DNA of 64,000 nucleotides from Xiheimicrobium sp033763395 (lineage in GTDB: Bacteria; Myxococcota; Myxococcia; Myxococcales; Myxococcaceae). Below the pieces are notes generated by a model, which had not been told where the DNA came from, made no database searches, and was given only the letters and a program-made list of their open reading frames with translations. The stretch spans positions 1 through 64,000 of the forward strand of contig JANRKQ010000018.1 in NCBI GenBank assembly GCA_033763395.1, given 5' to 3'. Below are positions 1-9,050 of this stretch, in pieces; within the stretch, counting starts at the first letter, position 1; each line of letters starts with the position of its first letter. A program made the position numbers and the translations under genes.

Positions 1-1145
1 TGCTGCAGGTCGGGCGCGTTCTCGGCGTTCGGGTTGTCGTTGAGCAGGTAGCGGAACGACTTGATCGCGTTGTCGTGGTGGCCGGCGTCGGCCATCGCGA
101 AGCCCAGCTTGGTGATGAGGCTGGTCTGCTTCTTCTTGCCGGCCTTCGCCTTGTAGTAGGCGATTGCATCGTCCGCGCGGTTGAGCTGCGTGAACATGCG
201 GATCGAGTCCTGCAGAGCCTCGTTCTTGAGGTCCGTCGCGGCCTTCTCCTTGCCCTGCTTCTCGGCCAACTCGACGGTGTCCTGGAGCTTCTTCAGCGCC
301 TTCTCGTGCTCGCCCGCGTTGAAGTCACACCAGGCCAGCTTGTAGAGCGCGTAGGACTTGATGCGCGGGTTGGGCGTCGCGAACGCCTTCTCGAAGTAGC
401 TGCGCGCCTTCTCGAGCACGTTGGCGACGTCGAAGTAGTGGTTGCCGAGCTGCACGTACGTGTCGGGGACGAACTTCGAACCCGGGTAGCTCTTGAGCAG
501 CTCTTCGTAGCGCTTCACGGCGCCGTCGCGCTTGCCCGTCTCGTAGAGGTTGTAGGCGAGGTTGAAGAGCACCTCGTCCTTTCGCTCGTACGAGGGGTAC
601 TCGCGCAGAATCGTCTCGTAGAGCCGCATCGTCTCGGAGCGATACAGCTCGGACTCGCGGTGATCTTCCTTCGGCTCCGAGACCTTCTCGCCGCGGTTCT
701 TCTTCTCGTCGGCCTCCTTCTGCTGATCGAAGAACTTCAGCATCTCCTTGCGGTACAGGTACCGCGACTTCTCCCAGTAGAGTTCGGCGAGCTGGAAGAG
801 CAGCTCGGACTTCTGCGGGTTGCCGTCTTCGATCTTGGGGATGATCTTCTTGGCGGACTCGATCTGCTCATCGCGCTTCTTGTCGGCGATGGCTTCTTTC
901 TCCATGTCCTCCATCTTCGGCGTCTCGCGCGCCTCGAGCTTCGCGGGGCCCTTGCGCTCCTCGGGCTTCTTGGCGGCTTCGGCGGCCTTCTTCGCGGCCT
1001 CGGCGGCGGCCTTCGGGTCGGTCTTCGCGGCGGGCGCGGCCTTCGCGGGCGGCGCGCCCTTCTTGGCCTGCGCGAGGACGGGGGGAGACGTCAGCAGCAG
1101 CGCAGCGGCGGACGCAGAGAGGATGCGAGTGGAGAACGGCTTCAT
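1..1145 (-). CDS. Periplasmic TPR protein, partial (gliding locus)
   Basis: The gene starts at ATG 1145 and runs off the left edge, so the C-terminus is missing. The product begins with an export signal (MKPFSTR, hydrophobic core, VLAQA cleavage region), then an Ala/Lys/Pro-rich linker to about residue 65, then helical pairs typical of tetratricopeptide repeats (FQLAELYWEKSRY, LFNLAYNLYETGK, TYVQLGNHYFDVA, YALYKLAWCDFNAGE). TPR arrays are protein-docking scaffolds. It lies 114 bp downstream of another TPR gene on the same strand and probably belongs to the same operon. M. xanthus gliding loci encode several periplasmic TPR proteins (GltC, GltE, AgmU/GltD), but sequence alone does not say which this resembles. 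TPR identity is firm; the gliding role is inferred from neighbours. Confidence 0.8.
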   Translation of the reverse strand, partial: MKPFSTRILSASAAALLLTSPPVLAQAKKGAPPAKAAPAAKTDPKAAAEAAKKAAEAAKKPEERKGPAKLEARETPKMEDMEKEAIADKKRDEQIESAKKIIPKIEDGNPQKSELLFQLAELYWEKSRYLYRKEMLKFFDQQKEADEKKNRGEKVSEPKEDHRESELYRSETMRLYETILREYPSYERKDEVLFNLAYNLYETGKRDGAVKRYEELLKSYPGSKFVPDTYVQLGNHYFDVANVLEKARSYFEKAFATPNPRIKSYALYKLAWCDFNAGEHEKALKKLQDTVELAEKQGKEKAATDLKNEALQDSIRMFTQLNRADDAIAYYKAKAGKKKQTSLITKLGFAMADAGHHDNAIKSFRYLLNDNPNAENAPDLQ

Positions 1146-1259
1146 GCAGCGGGCTCCTGTCGGAGAAAAAACGCGCGGACCCTACACCACGGGTCCGCAC
1201 GAAAGAAAGTGACTGAAAAGACGCGCGGTTGAGCGCTGGCCACCGCCGCGTCGGGCCCT

Positions 1260-2798
1260 CTAGTTCTTGCCGACCGGGCAGCCCTTCTTGAGGGTGTACT
1301 GATAGTAGCCGATCTCGTCGCGCCAGAACTCGCCCTGGAACTTCCAGTAATTCCAGTTCTCGGCGGGCATCTGCGGCCGGTACAGCGTCTGCTTCTTGAG
1401 CAGCGTCGTCTGGTCGGCGCCAGACTCGGCGAACTCCTTCTCGGCCTTCGCGATCTCGAACCGAATGATCTCGGCCTGGTCGCCGAAGCCCTTGATCGAC
1501 CGGAACGCCTCGGTGAGCCGGTTCTTCGCCGTCTGGCCAGCGACCTGCTCGAGCGTGGCGCGGTTCTGGTCGAGGTACGAGACGAGCTCGTTCGACAGCT
1601 TCGCGGCGCGCCACGACTGGATCTGCTCGATGGCGCCCTTCTCGGCGTCGATCTGCCGCAGCATCTGGAAGAGGCCCAGCATGCGCTCGTTCGACCGCAC
1701 CCAGTTCAGCACCGCGCGCGGCAGCTTCTCGGCCTCGGCGCCGTCGACGAGCTTGAAGTAGAAGCCCGTGTCCTTCGCCTCACCCTCGATGAGGGGCTTC
1801 AGCGCCTCGCCCATCGGCAGGTAGATGTTCTCGTACTGCACGAGGGCCGACTTCGACTCCTCGTAGAGGCAGGCGAAGTAATAGATGGTCGAGGTCAGGA
1901 TCCACGACTCAGGCTGAAACGCGCCGGCGAACTGGGGCGCGTAGAGCGCCTGGAGCGAGCCCAGGCCACCGCCGTAGTCGTCGTTCTGGAAGCGCGCGAA
2001 GCCGTTCTCGAACAACGACTGATCCCAGTACTTCGAGAAGCGGGGAATCTTGTCGTACGCCTTCACCGCCCGGTCGAAGTTCCCGAGGCCGTACTGCACG
2101 CGGCCGAGGCCCAGGTTGGCGAGCTGCTGGATCTCGGCGAGATCGATCATCTTCGCGCGCGGGTCGATCTTGAGCACCTTCTCGAAGATCTCCGCCGCCT
2201 GCTCCTGGTTCTTGCGCTTGTCGTCTTCGCTCGAGGCCGGGTAGCGCGGGTCGGCGAGGCAGATGCCCTGCAGGTAGAGCGCCTTGGCGTACACCTGGCT
2301 CGTGTCGGGCACCGCCTCGAGGAACTGCTTGGCCTCGTCGAGCTTGCCGCGGCGGTGGGCGATGCGGCCGATGAGGTAGTTGATGCGCGAGAGCACCTCG
2401 AGCGGCAGCGTGGCCCAGGCCTCGGCGTACTTGTCGTAGAGGTTGTTGAGCTGCGAGGGGATCAGGTAGTCGTCGTTGAGCTGCTCCTGCAGCGTCACCA
2501 GCGCCTCGACCGCCTTGCCATGGAACGGGTGCGCCGGCCCCGCCTTGAGGATCGGCGAGTAGAAGACGAACGCCGTGAACGGCAGGTTCTGCCGCTGGAA
2601 GCTCGAGGCCAGGTAGTACTCGGCCTTGAGCTTGAGGTCGTTGTCGGTGGTGGTGTTGTAGACGTCGTAGAAGAGCTTCGCCGAGTCTTCGAACGAGCCA
2701 CCGTTATAGGCCGACAGCGCCTTGTTGTAGGTGGCGAGGTCCTGCGCGGGCGCGATGGCCGCGGTCAGCAGAGCAACGAGCGTGAGGGCGCGAGTCAT
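1260..2798 (-). CDS. Exported TPR protein, GltC-like by position
   Basis: About 512 residues from ATG 2798; a GTG at 2810, three bases after the upstream stop, is an alternative. A signal peptide (MTRALTLVALLTAAIAPAQ) leads into repeated helical hairpins (ALSAYNGGSFEDSAKLFYD, RIAHRRGKLDEAKQFLE, GRVQYGLGNFDRAVKAYDK), so it is a periplasmic TPR protein. The C-terminal 150 residues are long charged helices. Its start is within 20 bases of the end of the beta-barrel gene upstream, implying co-transcription. M. xanthus gltK-gltB-gltA-gltC has the same order of barrel, barrel, TPR protein, and GltC is the periplasmic partner of GltA/GltB in focal-adhesion gliding. Assignment to GltC rests on this order plus the TPR character, not on a remembered alignment. 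Confidence 0.7.
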   Translation of the reverse strand: MTRALTLVALLTAAIAPAQDLATYNKALSAYNGGSFEDSAKLFYDVYNTTTDNDLKLKAEYYLASSFQRQNLPFTAFVFYSPILKAGPAHPFHGKAVEALVTLQEQLNDDYLIPSQLNNLYDKYAEAWATLPLEVLSRINYLIGRIAHRRGKLDEAKQFLEAVPDTSQVYAKALYLQGICLADPRYPASSEDDKRKNQEQAAEIFEKVLKIDPRAKMIDLAEIQQLANLGLGRVQYGLGNFDRAVKAYDKIPRFSKYWDQSLFENGFARFQNDDYGGGLGSLQALYAPQFAGAFQPESWILTSTIYYFACLYEESKSALVQYENIYLPMGEALKPLIEGEAKDTGFYFKLVDGAEAEKLPRAVLNWVRSNERMLGLFQMLRQIDAEKGAIEQIQSWRAAKLSNELVSYLDQNRATLEQVAGQTAKNRLTEAFRSIKGFGDQAEIIRFEIAKAEKEFAESGADQTTLLKKQTLYRPQMPAENWNYWKFQGEFWRDEIGYYQYTLKKGCPVGKN

Positions 2799-2813
2799 GG
2801 GGGCGGTCACCGG

Positions 2814-3923
2814 TCAGAACAGAATCGAGAGGCCGGCGTAGAGGCCGACGTTGTTGAGCACGTCGGACGACGGCGTGCGGACGAGGCCCAGCGCGAGCGG
2901 GACGTTGTTCGAGTTGCGCAGTCCGTTCTCGTCGGTGCCGTCGAAGGTGTCGACGCGGCAGCCACCGCCGACCATCGCGCTGGTGACCGGGCGACCGGCT
3001 CGCAGCGCCGTGTCCATCGAGCGGAGGTCGTCGACGTTGCAGCCGTTCACCTGCTCGACGCGCGCCGTGTAGACGACGTCGCGCACCTCGAGGCGGAAGG
3101 CGAAGCGGTTGCCGAGCTGCAGCCGGAAGCCGGCGCCGAGGGCGGCCATGAAGCGCAGGCCGGTGTCGCCATAGGTCGCGGGAGAGATCGTGCCGTCCTG
3201 GCGGGCGTTCTCGGGCTTGAGCTGGTGCCGCGTGCCACCGATGCCGGCGCCGCCGTTGATGACGAACGAGAACTGGGCGAGCGTGCCCTCGAAGAAGGTG
3301 AACTTGCCGTAGAACGGCGTCACCTCAACGCCGCCCATCACGCCCCACGTCCACAAGAGCGACGACGCGGCCTGGGCTTCGACGCGGGCCTTCTCGACCA
3401 GCTCACCGTTGAGCGACGACTCGGCGTTGAACCAGTTGCCGCCGCCGGTGATCATGAGGCCGAAGTTCTCCTGCAGGTGGTACGTCAGCTGGCCCATGGT
3501 GCCGAAGTGCTGGGTGAACTTGCCGTTCACCTGGAGCGCCACCGGGTACACCGTCACCTCGAAGCGCCCCGAGTCCGAGAAGCGCTTCTGCTCGACGATG
3601 TGCACGCCGACGTTCGGGTTGAAGAGCGGCGCGCCGTTGACGAGTTGCATCTGCTCGGCCGAGGCCTGCGCCGTGGCGCCCGTCGGAGCGACCGCGGGAG
3701 CGTCGGGCGGCGGCGTCGGTGTGGTGCCCGTGGCGGCCGGGGCGTCGGGCTTCTTGTCGGCCGGCTTGGCGGGCTCGTCTTCGTCATCGTCGGCCGCGGC
3801 GCCGCCGGCCTGGGCCAGCACGAGCGCCGTGGGCGCCGAAAGCCACGAGGTGGCCGCGGCGGCCTGTCCGCCCACCAGCAGGGCGGCGATCAGCAGGGTC
3901 GAACGCAGAAAAGAGGGCAGCAT
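2814..3923 (-). CDS. Outer-membrane beta-barrel protein, GltA-like
   Basis: 369 residues from ATG 3923. There is a signal peptide, then a low-complexity acidic and Pro/Ala linker (about residues 40-85), then alternating amphipathic strands (RFEVTVYPVALQVNGKF, FGLMITGGGNWFN, FRLQLGNRFAFRLEVRDVVY). It ends in a short aromatic-terminated strand (LYAGLSILF), the usual BAM signal of outer-membrane barrels. It sits 12 bp from the next barrel gene upstream and 15 bp from the TPR gene downstream. In M. xanthus, GltA and GltB are paired outer-membrane barrels that anchor the gliding machinery to the substrate. Barrel nature is well supported; the GltA name is inferred from operon order. Confidence 0.7.
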   Translation of the reverse strand: MLPSFLRSTLLIAALLVGGQAAAATSWLSAPTALVLAQAGGAAADDDEDEPAKPADKKPDAPAATGTTPTPPPDAPAVAPTGATAQASAEQMQLVNGAPLFNPNVGVHIVEQKRFSDSGRFEVTVYPVALQVNGKFTQHFGTMGQLTYHLQENFGLMITGGGNWFNAESSLNGELVEKARVEAQAASSLLWTWGVMGGVEVTPFYGKFTFFEGTLAQFSFVINGGAGIGGTRHQLKPENARQDGTISPATYGDTGLRFMAALGAGFRLQLGNRFAFRLEVRDVVYTARVEQVNGCNVDDLRSMDTALRAGRPVTSAMVGGGCRVDTFDGTDENGLRNSNNVPLALGLVRTPSSDVLNNVGLYAGLSILF

Positions 3924-3935
3924 GGTGAGCGTTCC

Positions 3936-4721
3936 TTAGAAGACGAAGCTGTAGCCGAGGTCGATCTGGCTCAGGGTGGTGATGCCGGCGTTCGGCGAGA
4001 GCATGCCGCCCGCGGTCGGGTTGCCCTGTGACACCATGGGGCGGTCGACGCCGACGTAGTACGAGTCGAGCCATGACCAGGTGCGGGCCTCGAGACGAAC
4101 CGCGTGCCGGTTGGCGATGAAGAAGCGGAAGCCGAGGGCCAGCGAGACGATCGGGCTCACCTTGTCTTCGCGGAAGTACCCCGAACACGAGTTGCCGGAG
4201 CGCTGCGGGCAGATGAGCAGCGACTCGCGGGTGAAGGTGCCGACGCCACCACCGGCCCAGAGGTAGAGCTGGAAGTGCACGGGCAGCTCGGCGAGCAGGT
4301 TCAGCTTGCCGTAGATGGGCTGGAACCGCGCGCCCACCACGCCGTTGAAGCCCATCTGCCAGAGATCCGAGAAGTCGTTGATCTTGGGGAGGCTGTTCTG
4401 GCTGTTGAAGGCCTCCTTCACCTGGTCGGCGAGCGAGGTCTGCCGCGAGTAGGCGTAGCCGACGCGGGCCTCGACGGCGAACCACTCGACGACGTTGTAC
4501 GCGACGGACGCGTTGAAGTTGTAGTGGTCGGTCAGCCGGGGCAGCAGCGTGAAGCCGACGTTGCCGCCGATCTCGAACCGCCGCTCGACCATGTAGAGCC
4601 GGTTGCGGACGGCCACCTTCTCGACGAGCTCGTCACCCTCGCCGCCCGACTGGGCCGACGCCACGCCGGCGGCCAGCACCAGCGACAGCGCAGTCATCTT
4701 GAACACGTTTCGAACGCTCAT
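3936..4721 (-). CDS. Outer-membrane beta-barrel protein, GltB-like
   Basis: 261 residues from ATG 4721. The signal peptide (MSVRNVFKMTALSLVLAAGVASA) is followed by a shared motif around RNRLYMVERRFEIGGNVGF and a series of transmembrane strands, ending in the aromatic strand DLGYSFVF. It is predicted to be a small outer-membrane barrel with an extracellular loop carrying two Cys (near LICPQRSGNSCSG). It is a likely paralogue of the downstream barrel, with a similar pattern of barrel strands and a terminal aromatic residue. Spacing is 11 bp from the VWA lipoprotein stop and 12 bp to the next start, so this is a tight operon. GltB is suggested by pairing and order. Confidence 0.7.
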   Translation of the reverse strand: MSVRNVFKMTALSLVLAAGVASAQSGGEGDELVEKVAVRNRLYMVERRFEIGGNVGFTLLPRLTDHYNFNASVAYNVVEWFAVEARVGYAYSRQTSLADQVKEAFNSQNSLPKINDFSDLWQMGFNGVVGARFQPIYGKLNLLAELPVHFQLYLWAGGGVGTFTRESLLICPQRSGNSCSGYFREDKVSPIVSLALGFRFFIANRHAVRLEARTWSWLDSYYVGVDRPMVSQGNPTAGGMLSPNAGITTLSQIDLGYSFVF

Positions 4722-4732
4722 GGCACCTCGGC

Positions 4733-6187
4733 TTAGGGACAGCTCGTCTGGAAGTTGGCGAGCACGTCGTAACAGACCTCGACCGTGCTCAAGGATTCGG
4801 GCACCGACGTGCCCTCGAAACGAATCAGGTTGCGCAGGCCCGCCAGATCGCAGCGCACGTACTGAGCGCCGTTGGCGGGGCCGTCGGTGCGCACCTCGAC
4901 GCGGCGGGCGCAGCGCCCGTTGCGGCAGAACTCGCTGGCGGGGCAGTTCCCGTCGACCTGGCACATCATCGCCGTGGGCGCCGAGACATACGCTTCCATG
5001 CCGCGCGCCAGGCCGGCCAGGTCGCGCACGTCAGGCCCGCGGGTGAGGCGGAACTCGCGGCGCAGGCCCGACGCCGAGAACCCGAGCGAGGCGAGCGCGC
5101 CCGAGAAGTCGTCCTGGCAGATGTCGACCGCCACCCCACCCGTCTCGGCGGCGACCTGCACGTAGCGCCCGCCGAAGTACGAGATCTCGTAGCCGCCGTC
5201 GTTGGCCCCCGAAGACGGGCAGCCAGCGTCCGGCTGCACCCGGTTGCGGCAGCAGCCGACGTGCGGGCTCGGGTCTCCGAACTGCGAGGGCACGCCGGCG
5301 TCCGGGTCGACCGCGGTGATGGCCGCGACCGCCACCGCCTCACCGTTGCCGTAGCCCTTGAAGGTCTCGAAGAACCGCACGAAGAAGTCCGTCGAGCCCC
5401 AGTTGCCCGCCGCGGTGAGGATCTGATCGTTCGCGCAGCGGCAGCCAGGGTCGGCGGTGCAGACGGGCTGGCGGGTGAGCGGCGTGCACGAGGCGTCGTC
5501 CTCGTCGGACACGAAGACGACGTAGAGCGCCGCTTCGGGCCGAACGAAGCGCACCACTGCGTCGGTGCTCACGTTGAGCGGGTTGGTGAGCGCGAGGTAC
5601 GCCGCGAACAGGCCGCGCTCCTGCGGGCTGCCGGTGATGCCGACCTGCGACATCTGGTTGAACGCCATCACCGCCGTCGTGGCGTTGCCGCCCGTGTTGC
5701 AGATCACCTGGCCCTGCTGGTTCGGCGCACACGCGATGAAGTCGTCGGTGTTGGCGCCGAGCGTCCAGCGGCGGAGGCGCCCTCGGGTCGCCGGATCGTC
5801 GCTGTCGGTGGTGGTGACGGCGATGTGAAAGTCGATGGGCGGCTGCGCGCCGACGAGCTGGTTGATGAAGCCCTGGAAGTTCGCGGCCAGGCGAGCCTGC
5901 TTGGGGCCCATCGAGCCTGACGAGTCGACGACCCAGAGGATGTCGACCTTCCGCACCGACAGCTGGGTGTACACGTCGCACTGCCGGGGCACGTTCACCG
6001 CGAAGCTCTCGGTGGCGCGCGTGCTGTCCTGCTCGACGGCCGGCGCCTTCTCGTCGACGCTCGGAGTGCCCGGAACCACGACGAAGGACTCGACGATGCG
6101 GCGCGTTCGCTGACGGTCCTGACACGCAGCCAGTGCCACCGCGCAAGCAGCAATCGCGACCAACGAAGTGACGGCAGACGCGCGCAT
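4733..6187 (-). CDS. VWA-domain surface lipoprotein, CglB-like
   Basis: 484 residues from ATG 6187, chosen because it gives a proper lipoprotein signal with lipobox LAAC and lipidated Cys22. A von Willebrand A domain follows: strand DILWVV and the MIDAS motif DSSGS (D88, S90, S92), with later Thr/Asp candidates in VTTTDSD and VSDEDD. The protein is rich in Cys (CTPLTRQPVC, CRC, GCC, CPASEFCRNGRC), implying disulfide bonding outside the cytoplasm. In M. xanthus CglB is a Cys-rich VWA lipoprotein adhesin exposed at gliding focal adhesions and works with GltA/GltB. The match in architecture and the adjacent barrel genes make CglB the best guess, although M. xanthus cglB is not next to gltBA as far as I recall. 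Confidence 0.72.
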   Translation of the reverse strand: MRASAVTSLVAIAACAVALAACQDRQRTRRIVESFVVVPGTPSVDEKAPAVEQDSTRATESFAVNVPRQCDVYTQLSVRKVDILWVVDSSGSMGPKQARLAANFQGFINQLVGAQPPIDFHIAVTTTDSDDPATRGRLRRWTLGANTDDFIACAPNQQGQVICNTGGNATTAVMAFNQMSQVGITGSPQERGLFAAYLALTNPLNVSTDAVVRFVRPEAALYVVFVSDEDDASCTPLTRQPVCTADPGCRCANDQILTAAGNWGSTDFFVRFFETFKGYGNGEAVAVAAITAVDPDAGVPSQFGDPSPHVGCCRNRVQPDAGCPSSGANDGGYEISYFGGRYVQVAAETGGVAVDICQDDFSGALASLGFSASGLRREFRLTRGPDVRDLAGLARGMEAYVSAPTAMMCQVDGNCPASEFCRNGRCARRVEVRTDGPANGAQYVRCDLAGLRNLIRFEGTSVPESLSTVEVCYDVLANFQTSCP

Positions 6188-6285
6188 CGGGGTGTCGTCG
6201 AGGGTGCGCGGTGCTAGCACACCCATGCAGAGAAGAAACAGGCAGTTTTGAGGCTCAGCGGCCGGCTCTCAGCGCGTGAGAAACG

Positions 6286-8124
6286 TCACTCCTGCAGGGC
6301 GGGCGGCAGGCACGCCTGCACCGATCGGTTGTCGACGGTCGCGAGCGGCTCGCAGCGCCAGTCCTTCAGGCAATCGGCGTCACCCATGCACGGCTGGGTG
6401 CAGATGGGGCCCGAGTCCTTGCGGATGCAGAGGCCGGACTCGCAGGCCGCGGGGCCGAACGCGCAGCTCGCTCCCGGAGTTCCTCCGCCCGCGGGGAAAC
6501 AGATGTCGACGGACTGGTCGCTCGCCTCACTCCGCTGGGCCCGCCGGCAGCTGAAGCCCATCGGACACTGGCCCCCGAGGCACTTCACGCTGCAGACGCG
6601 CGCGGTGCCGAGGTCGAGGCAGGTGCCTGACTGGCAGGGCGGGCGGCCGGGAGTGCAGTCGTCTCCGAAGAGGCCACCAACGGGGGCGCACACGCCCATG
6701 CCGGCGAGCGGGCCATCGACGCCGCGCTTCTCGGGCGCGCAGTCATACCCGTTCGCCGTCGCCTCGCAGCAGCGGTACCGCCCGTCACCGCACTGGTCGT
6801 CCTTCGTGCAGGTGTTCGAGCAGAACGCCGACAGGCCCGCCTTCACGCAGACGCCTGTGAGGCAGTCGAGCGCGCCGTTGGCGTTGCAGTCCTCTCCGAG
6901 GCGCTTGAGGCCGCCCTGGCACGAGCCCCGCTGGGGCATGCAGTACTTCCGGGTCGGCCCGGTCGGGTCCGTCACGTCCTTGCAGACGAAGCCCGTGCCA
7001 TACGAGCGCACGCAGGCCGCGTCGTCGAGGCAGGGGGTCGAGCAGAACGATTCACCCTTGAAGGGGCAGTTCGCGCAGGTGTTGACGATGCAGCGGTTCT
7101 CCGAGAAGCCGCCGCGCCGGCAGTCGTCGTTGGTGCTGCACGGCGAGCACTGGCGCCCATCGATGGCGGGCTGGCAGGTGCCGGCCTGACAGAGGCGGCC
7201 GACGCCGCACTGCGACGAGAGCTGCCCACGCTCGAGGGTCGGATCGCAGTACCCGCGGCAGGTGTTCGAGTTGGGCACGCACTGGTACGGCCCGCGCCCG
7301 TTCTCCGCCGACGGCGACTTGAGGTTGAGGCACGAGAAGCCGGTCGGGCACTCGGGGTTCTGGGCGGCGTCGAGGCTGGCGGGATCGCAGCCGGGCATCG
7401 GGCACACGTTCTTCGTCGGGTTGCAGTCCCGGCCGCAGAACTGCTCGCCCGACACGACGTTGCGAACGCACAGATCGAACGGCCCACCGCACTCGTCGTC
7501 GCCCGCGCACACCGTGCACAGCGGCCGGCCAGCGTTGCAGGTCTCGTTCAGCGGGACGCACTGCTTGATGAGCGCGTTGTCCTTGCCCGCGGGGATCTCG
7601 CGGCACGTCGTCCCGGACGGGCAGGCGTCGCCAGCGCTGCAGGGGGCGGTGCAGAACTTCTCGCCCGAACCAATGGCCGTGAAGCAGGCTCCGCCCGTGG
7701 GGCACTGGGCGACGTCCTGGCAGGGCGAGCAGATGGCGCGCGAGACCTGAATGAAACAATTGCCCGTCTCGGCGTTGCAGGTGTGGCCGGCGGGGCAGTC
7801 GACGTTCGTCTTGCAGCCCGACAGCGCGCGGCAGATGCGGCCGTAGCGGCCCGCCCCTTCGCACACGAAGCCGTCGGGGCAGGTGTCGGTGCAGGTGCTG
7901 GTGCAGAAGCCCGATTGGTCGTCGAGGGCGATGCAGAGCCCGTCGCGGCAGACCGCCGCGGTGTCTCCGGGCACGCACGGCTCGCCCAGGTTGAGCAGCA
8001 CGGTGCGATCGGTGGGCCCGCACGCGCTCGCGGCGAGGGCGAGCGCACACCACCACGAGAGTCCCCGAGCGGGAAGAGCGATGCCTACGTCGACGACACA
8101 ACGCGAAGCGGCGCTCGAGCTCAC
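6286..8124 (-). CDS. Large Cys-rich outer-membrane lipoprotein
   Basis: 612 residues from GTG 8124, start uncertain because no clear Shine-Dalgarno is visible. The N-terminus carries a hydrophobic stretch and lipobox ASAC. The mature part is built of many short Cys modules of the type GxxCxxDxxC (for example CKTNVDCPAGHTC, CAGDDECGGPFDLC, CTKDDQCGDG), seen in myxobacterial Cys-rich surface proteins, with no enzymatic domain recognised. It lies between rplC (40 bp upstream) and the VWA adhesin gene, all on one strand. It occupies the place of gltK in the M. xanthus gltK-B-A-C order, which also encodes a lipoprotein, but I cannot confirm homology. A structural or adhesive surface role is likely. 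Confidence 0.75.
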   Translation of the reverse strand: MSSSAASRCVVDVGIALPARGLSWWCALALAASACGPTDRTVLLNLGEPCVPGDTAAVCRDGLCIALDDQSGFCTSTCTDTCPDGFVCEGAGRYGRICRALSGCKTNVDCPAGHTCNAETGNCFIQVSRAICSPCQDVAQCPTGGACFTAIGSGEKFCTAPCSAGDACPSGTTCREIPAGKDNALIKQCVPLNETCNAGRPLCTVCAGDDECGGPFDLCVRNVVSGEQFCGRDCNPTKNVCPMPGCDPASLDAAQNPECPTGFSCLNLKSPSAENGRGPYQCVPNSNTCRGYCDPTLERGQLSSQCGVGRLCQAGTCQPAIDGRQCSPCSTNDDCRRGGFSENRCIVNTCANCPFKGESFCSTPCLDDAACVRSYGTGFVCKDVTDPTGPTRKYCMPQRGSCQGGLKRLGEDCNANGALDCLTGVCVKAGLSAFCSNTCTKDDQCGDGRYRCCEATANGYDCAPEKRGVDGPLAGMGVCAPVGGLFGDDCTPGRPPCQSGTCLDLGTARVCSVKCLGGQCPMGFSCRRAQRSEASDQSVDICFPAGGGTPGASCAFGPAACESGLCIRKDSGPICTQPCMGDADCLKDWRCEPLATVDNRSVQACLPPALQE

Positions 8125-8163
8125 GTGCGTGACGGCTCCCGTGGTGGAAGGTGACGCGGGGAC

Positions 8164-8835
8164 TTACTTCTTCCCGGCCTTGTGGGCCGCGCGCATCTGC
8201 GACTTGATCGCCGGCTTGACGATCACCATGCCCTCGTTGTGGCCAGCGACACCGCCCTTGACGAGCAAGAGGTTCTTGTCGGCGATGACGTCGGCCAGGG
8301 TGAGGTTCTGGGTGGTGACCTGCTCGACGCCGTAGTGACCGGGGAGCTTCTTGTTGGGGTACACGCGGCCGGGCGTCTTGCGCTGACCGATGGCGCCGGG
8401 GTGCTTGCGGTACTCGTGCGTACCGTGCGTCTGGCCGAAGCCGCGGAAGCTCCAGCGCTTGACGACGCCCTGGTAGCCGCGGCCCTTGGTGATGCCGGTG
8501 ACGTCGACGAGATCGCCCTTCTTGAAGAGGAGGTCGGCCTTCACGGGCTCGCCCACCTTGAAGTTGGCGAGGTCGGCGGCGTCGACGCGGAACTCCTTCA
8601 CGACGCGCTTGGCCTTGGCGCCGGCCTTCTTGAAGTTGCCCGCCTGGGCCTTCGTGAGGTGCTTCTCCTTGGCGTCCTTGAAGCCGAGGATGACGGCCGT
8701 GTACTGGTCCTTCTCCTGCGTGCGGTGGCCGACGACCTCGCACGACGAGATGTCGATGACGGTGACGGGGACGACGTTGCCCTCGTCGTTGAAGATCTGC
8801 GTCATGCCGACCTTCTTGCCGATGAGACCCTTCAT
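8164..8835 (-). CDS. rplC: 50S ribosomal protein L3
   Basis: 223 residues from ATG 8835, with an AGGA-type ribosome site upstream. The N-terminus MKGLIGKKVGMTQIF and the core VDVTGITKGRGYQGVVKRW, then HPGAIGQRKTPGRVYPNKK, are diagnostic of L3, which nucleates 23S rRNA folding and reaches the peptidyl-transferase centre. The position equivalent to E. coli Gln150, methylated by PrmB, is Lys here. L3 is normally second in the S10 operon between rpsJ and rplD. Here it stands alone: divergent from an unrelated gene upstream and followed by a lipoprotein gene. It could be a relocated sole copy or a second paralogue. Confidence 0.97.
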   Translation of the reverse strand: MKGLIGKKVGMTQIFNDEGNVVPVTVIDISSCEVVGHRTQEKDQYTAVILGFKDAKEKHLTKAQAGNFKKAGAKAKRVVKEFRVDAADLANFKVGEPVKADLLFKKGDLVDVTGITKGRGYQGVVKRWSFRGFGQTHGTHEYRKHPGAIGQRKTPGRVYPNKKLPGHYGVEQVTTQNLTLADVIADKNLLLVKGGVAGHNEGMVIVKPAIKSQMRAAHKAGKK

Positions 8836-9050
8836 GGTGTCCTGTTCCTTCTCTCGCACGTGGCGCGACGGCCCAGAGGTGCGGTGTGGCGCCGAGGGTG
8901 ATTCCTCAGCGGGCGGCGCGCTTACCAGCGTGTGGGTAGAGGTGCAACTGATCGGGGGACCCTGGTGGTGTGGGCCCCGAGGGCGCCCCGTCAGGCGACC
9001 GGCGACCTGATAAGGCCTCCCCCCCCGAAAGGCCGCCAGGTCCCTCCTGA

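Noticed and set aside
75..1232. Long plus-strand open frame opposite the TPR gene
   Set aside because: Low-complexity Leu/Arg/Glu/Val composition typical of an antisense shadow in GC-rich DNA; the minus strand has a signal peptide and TPR motifs.
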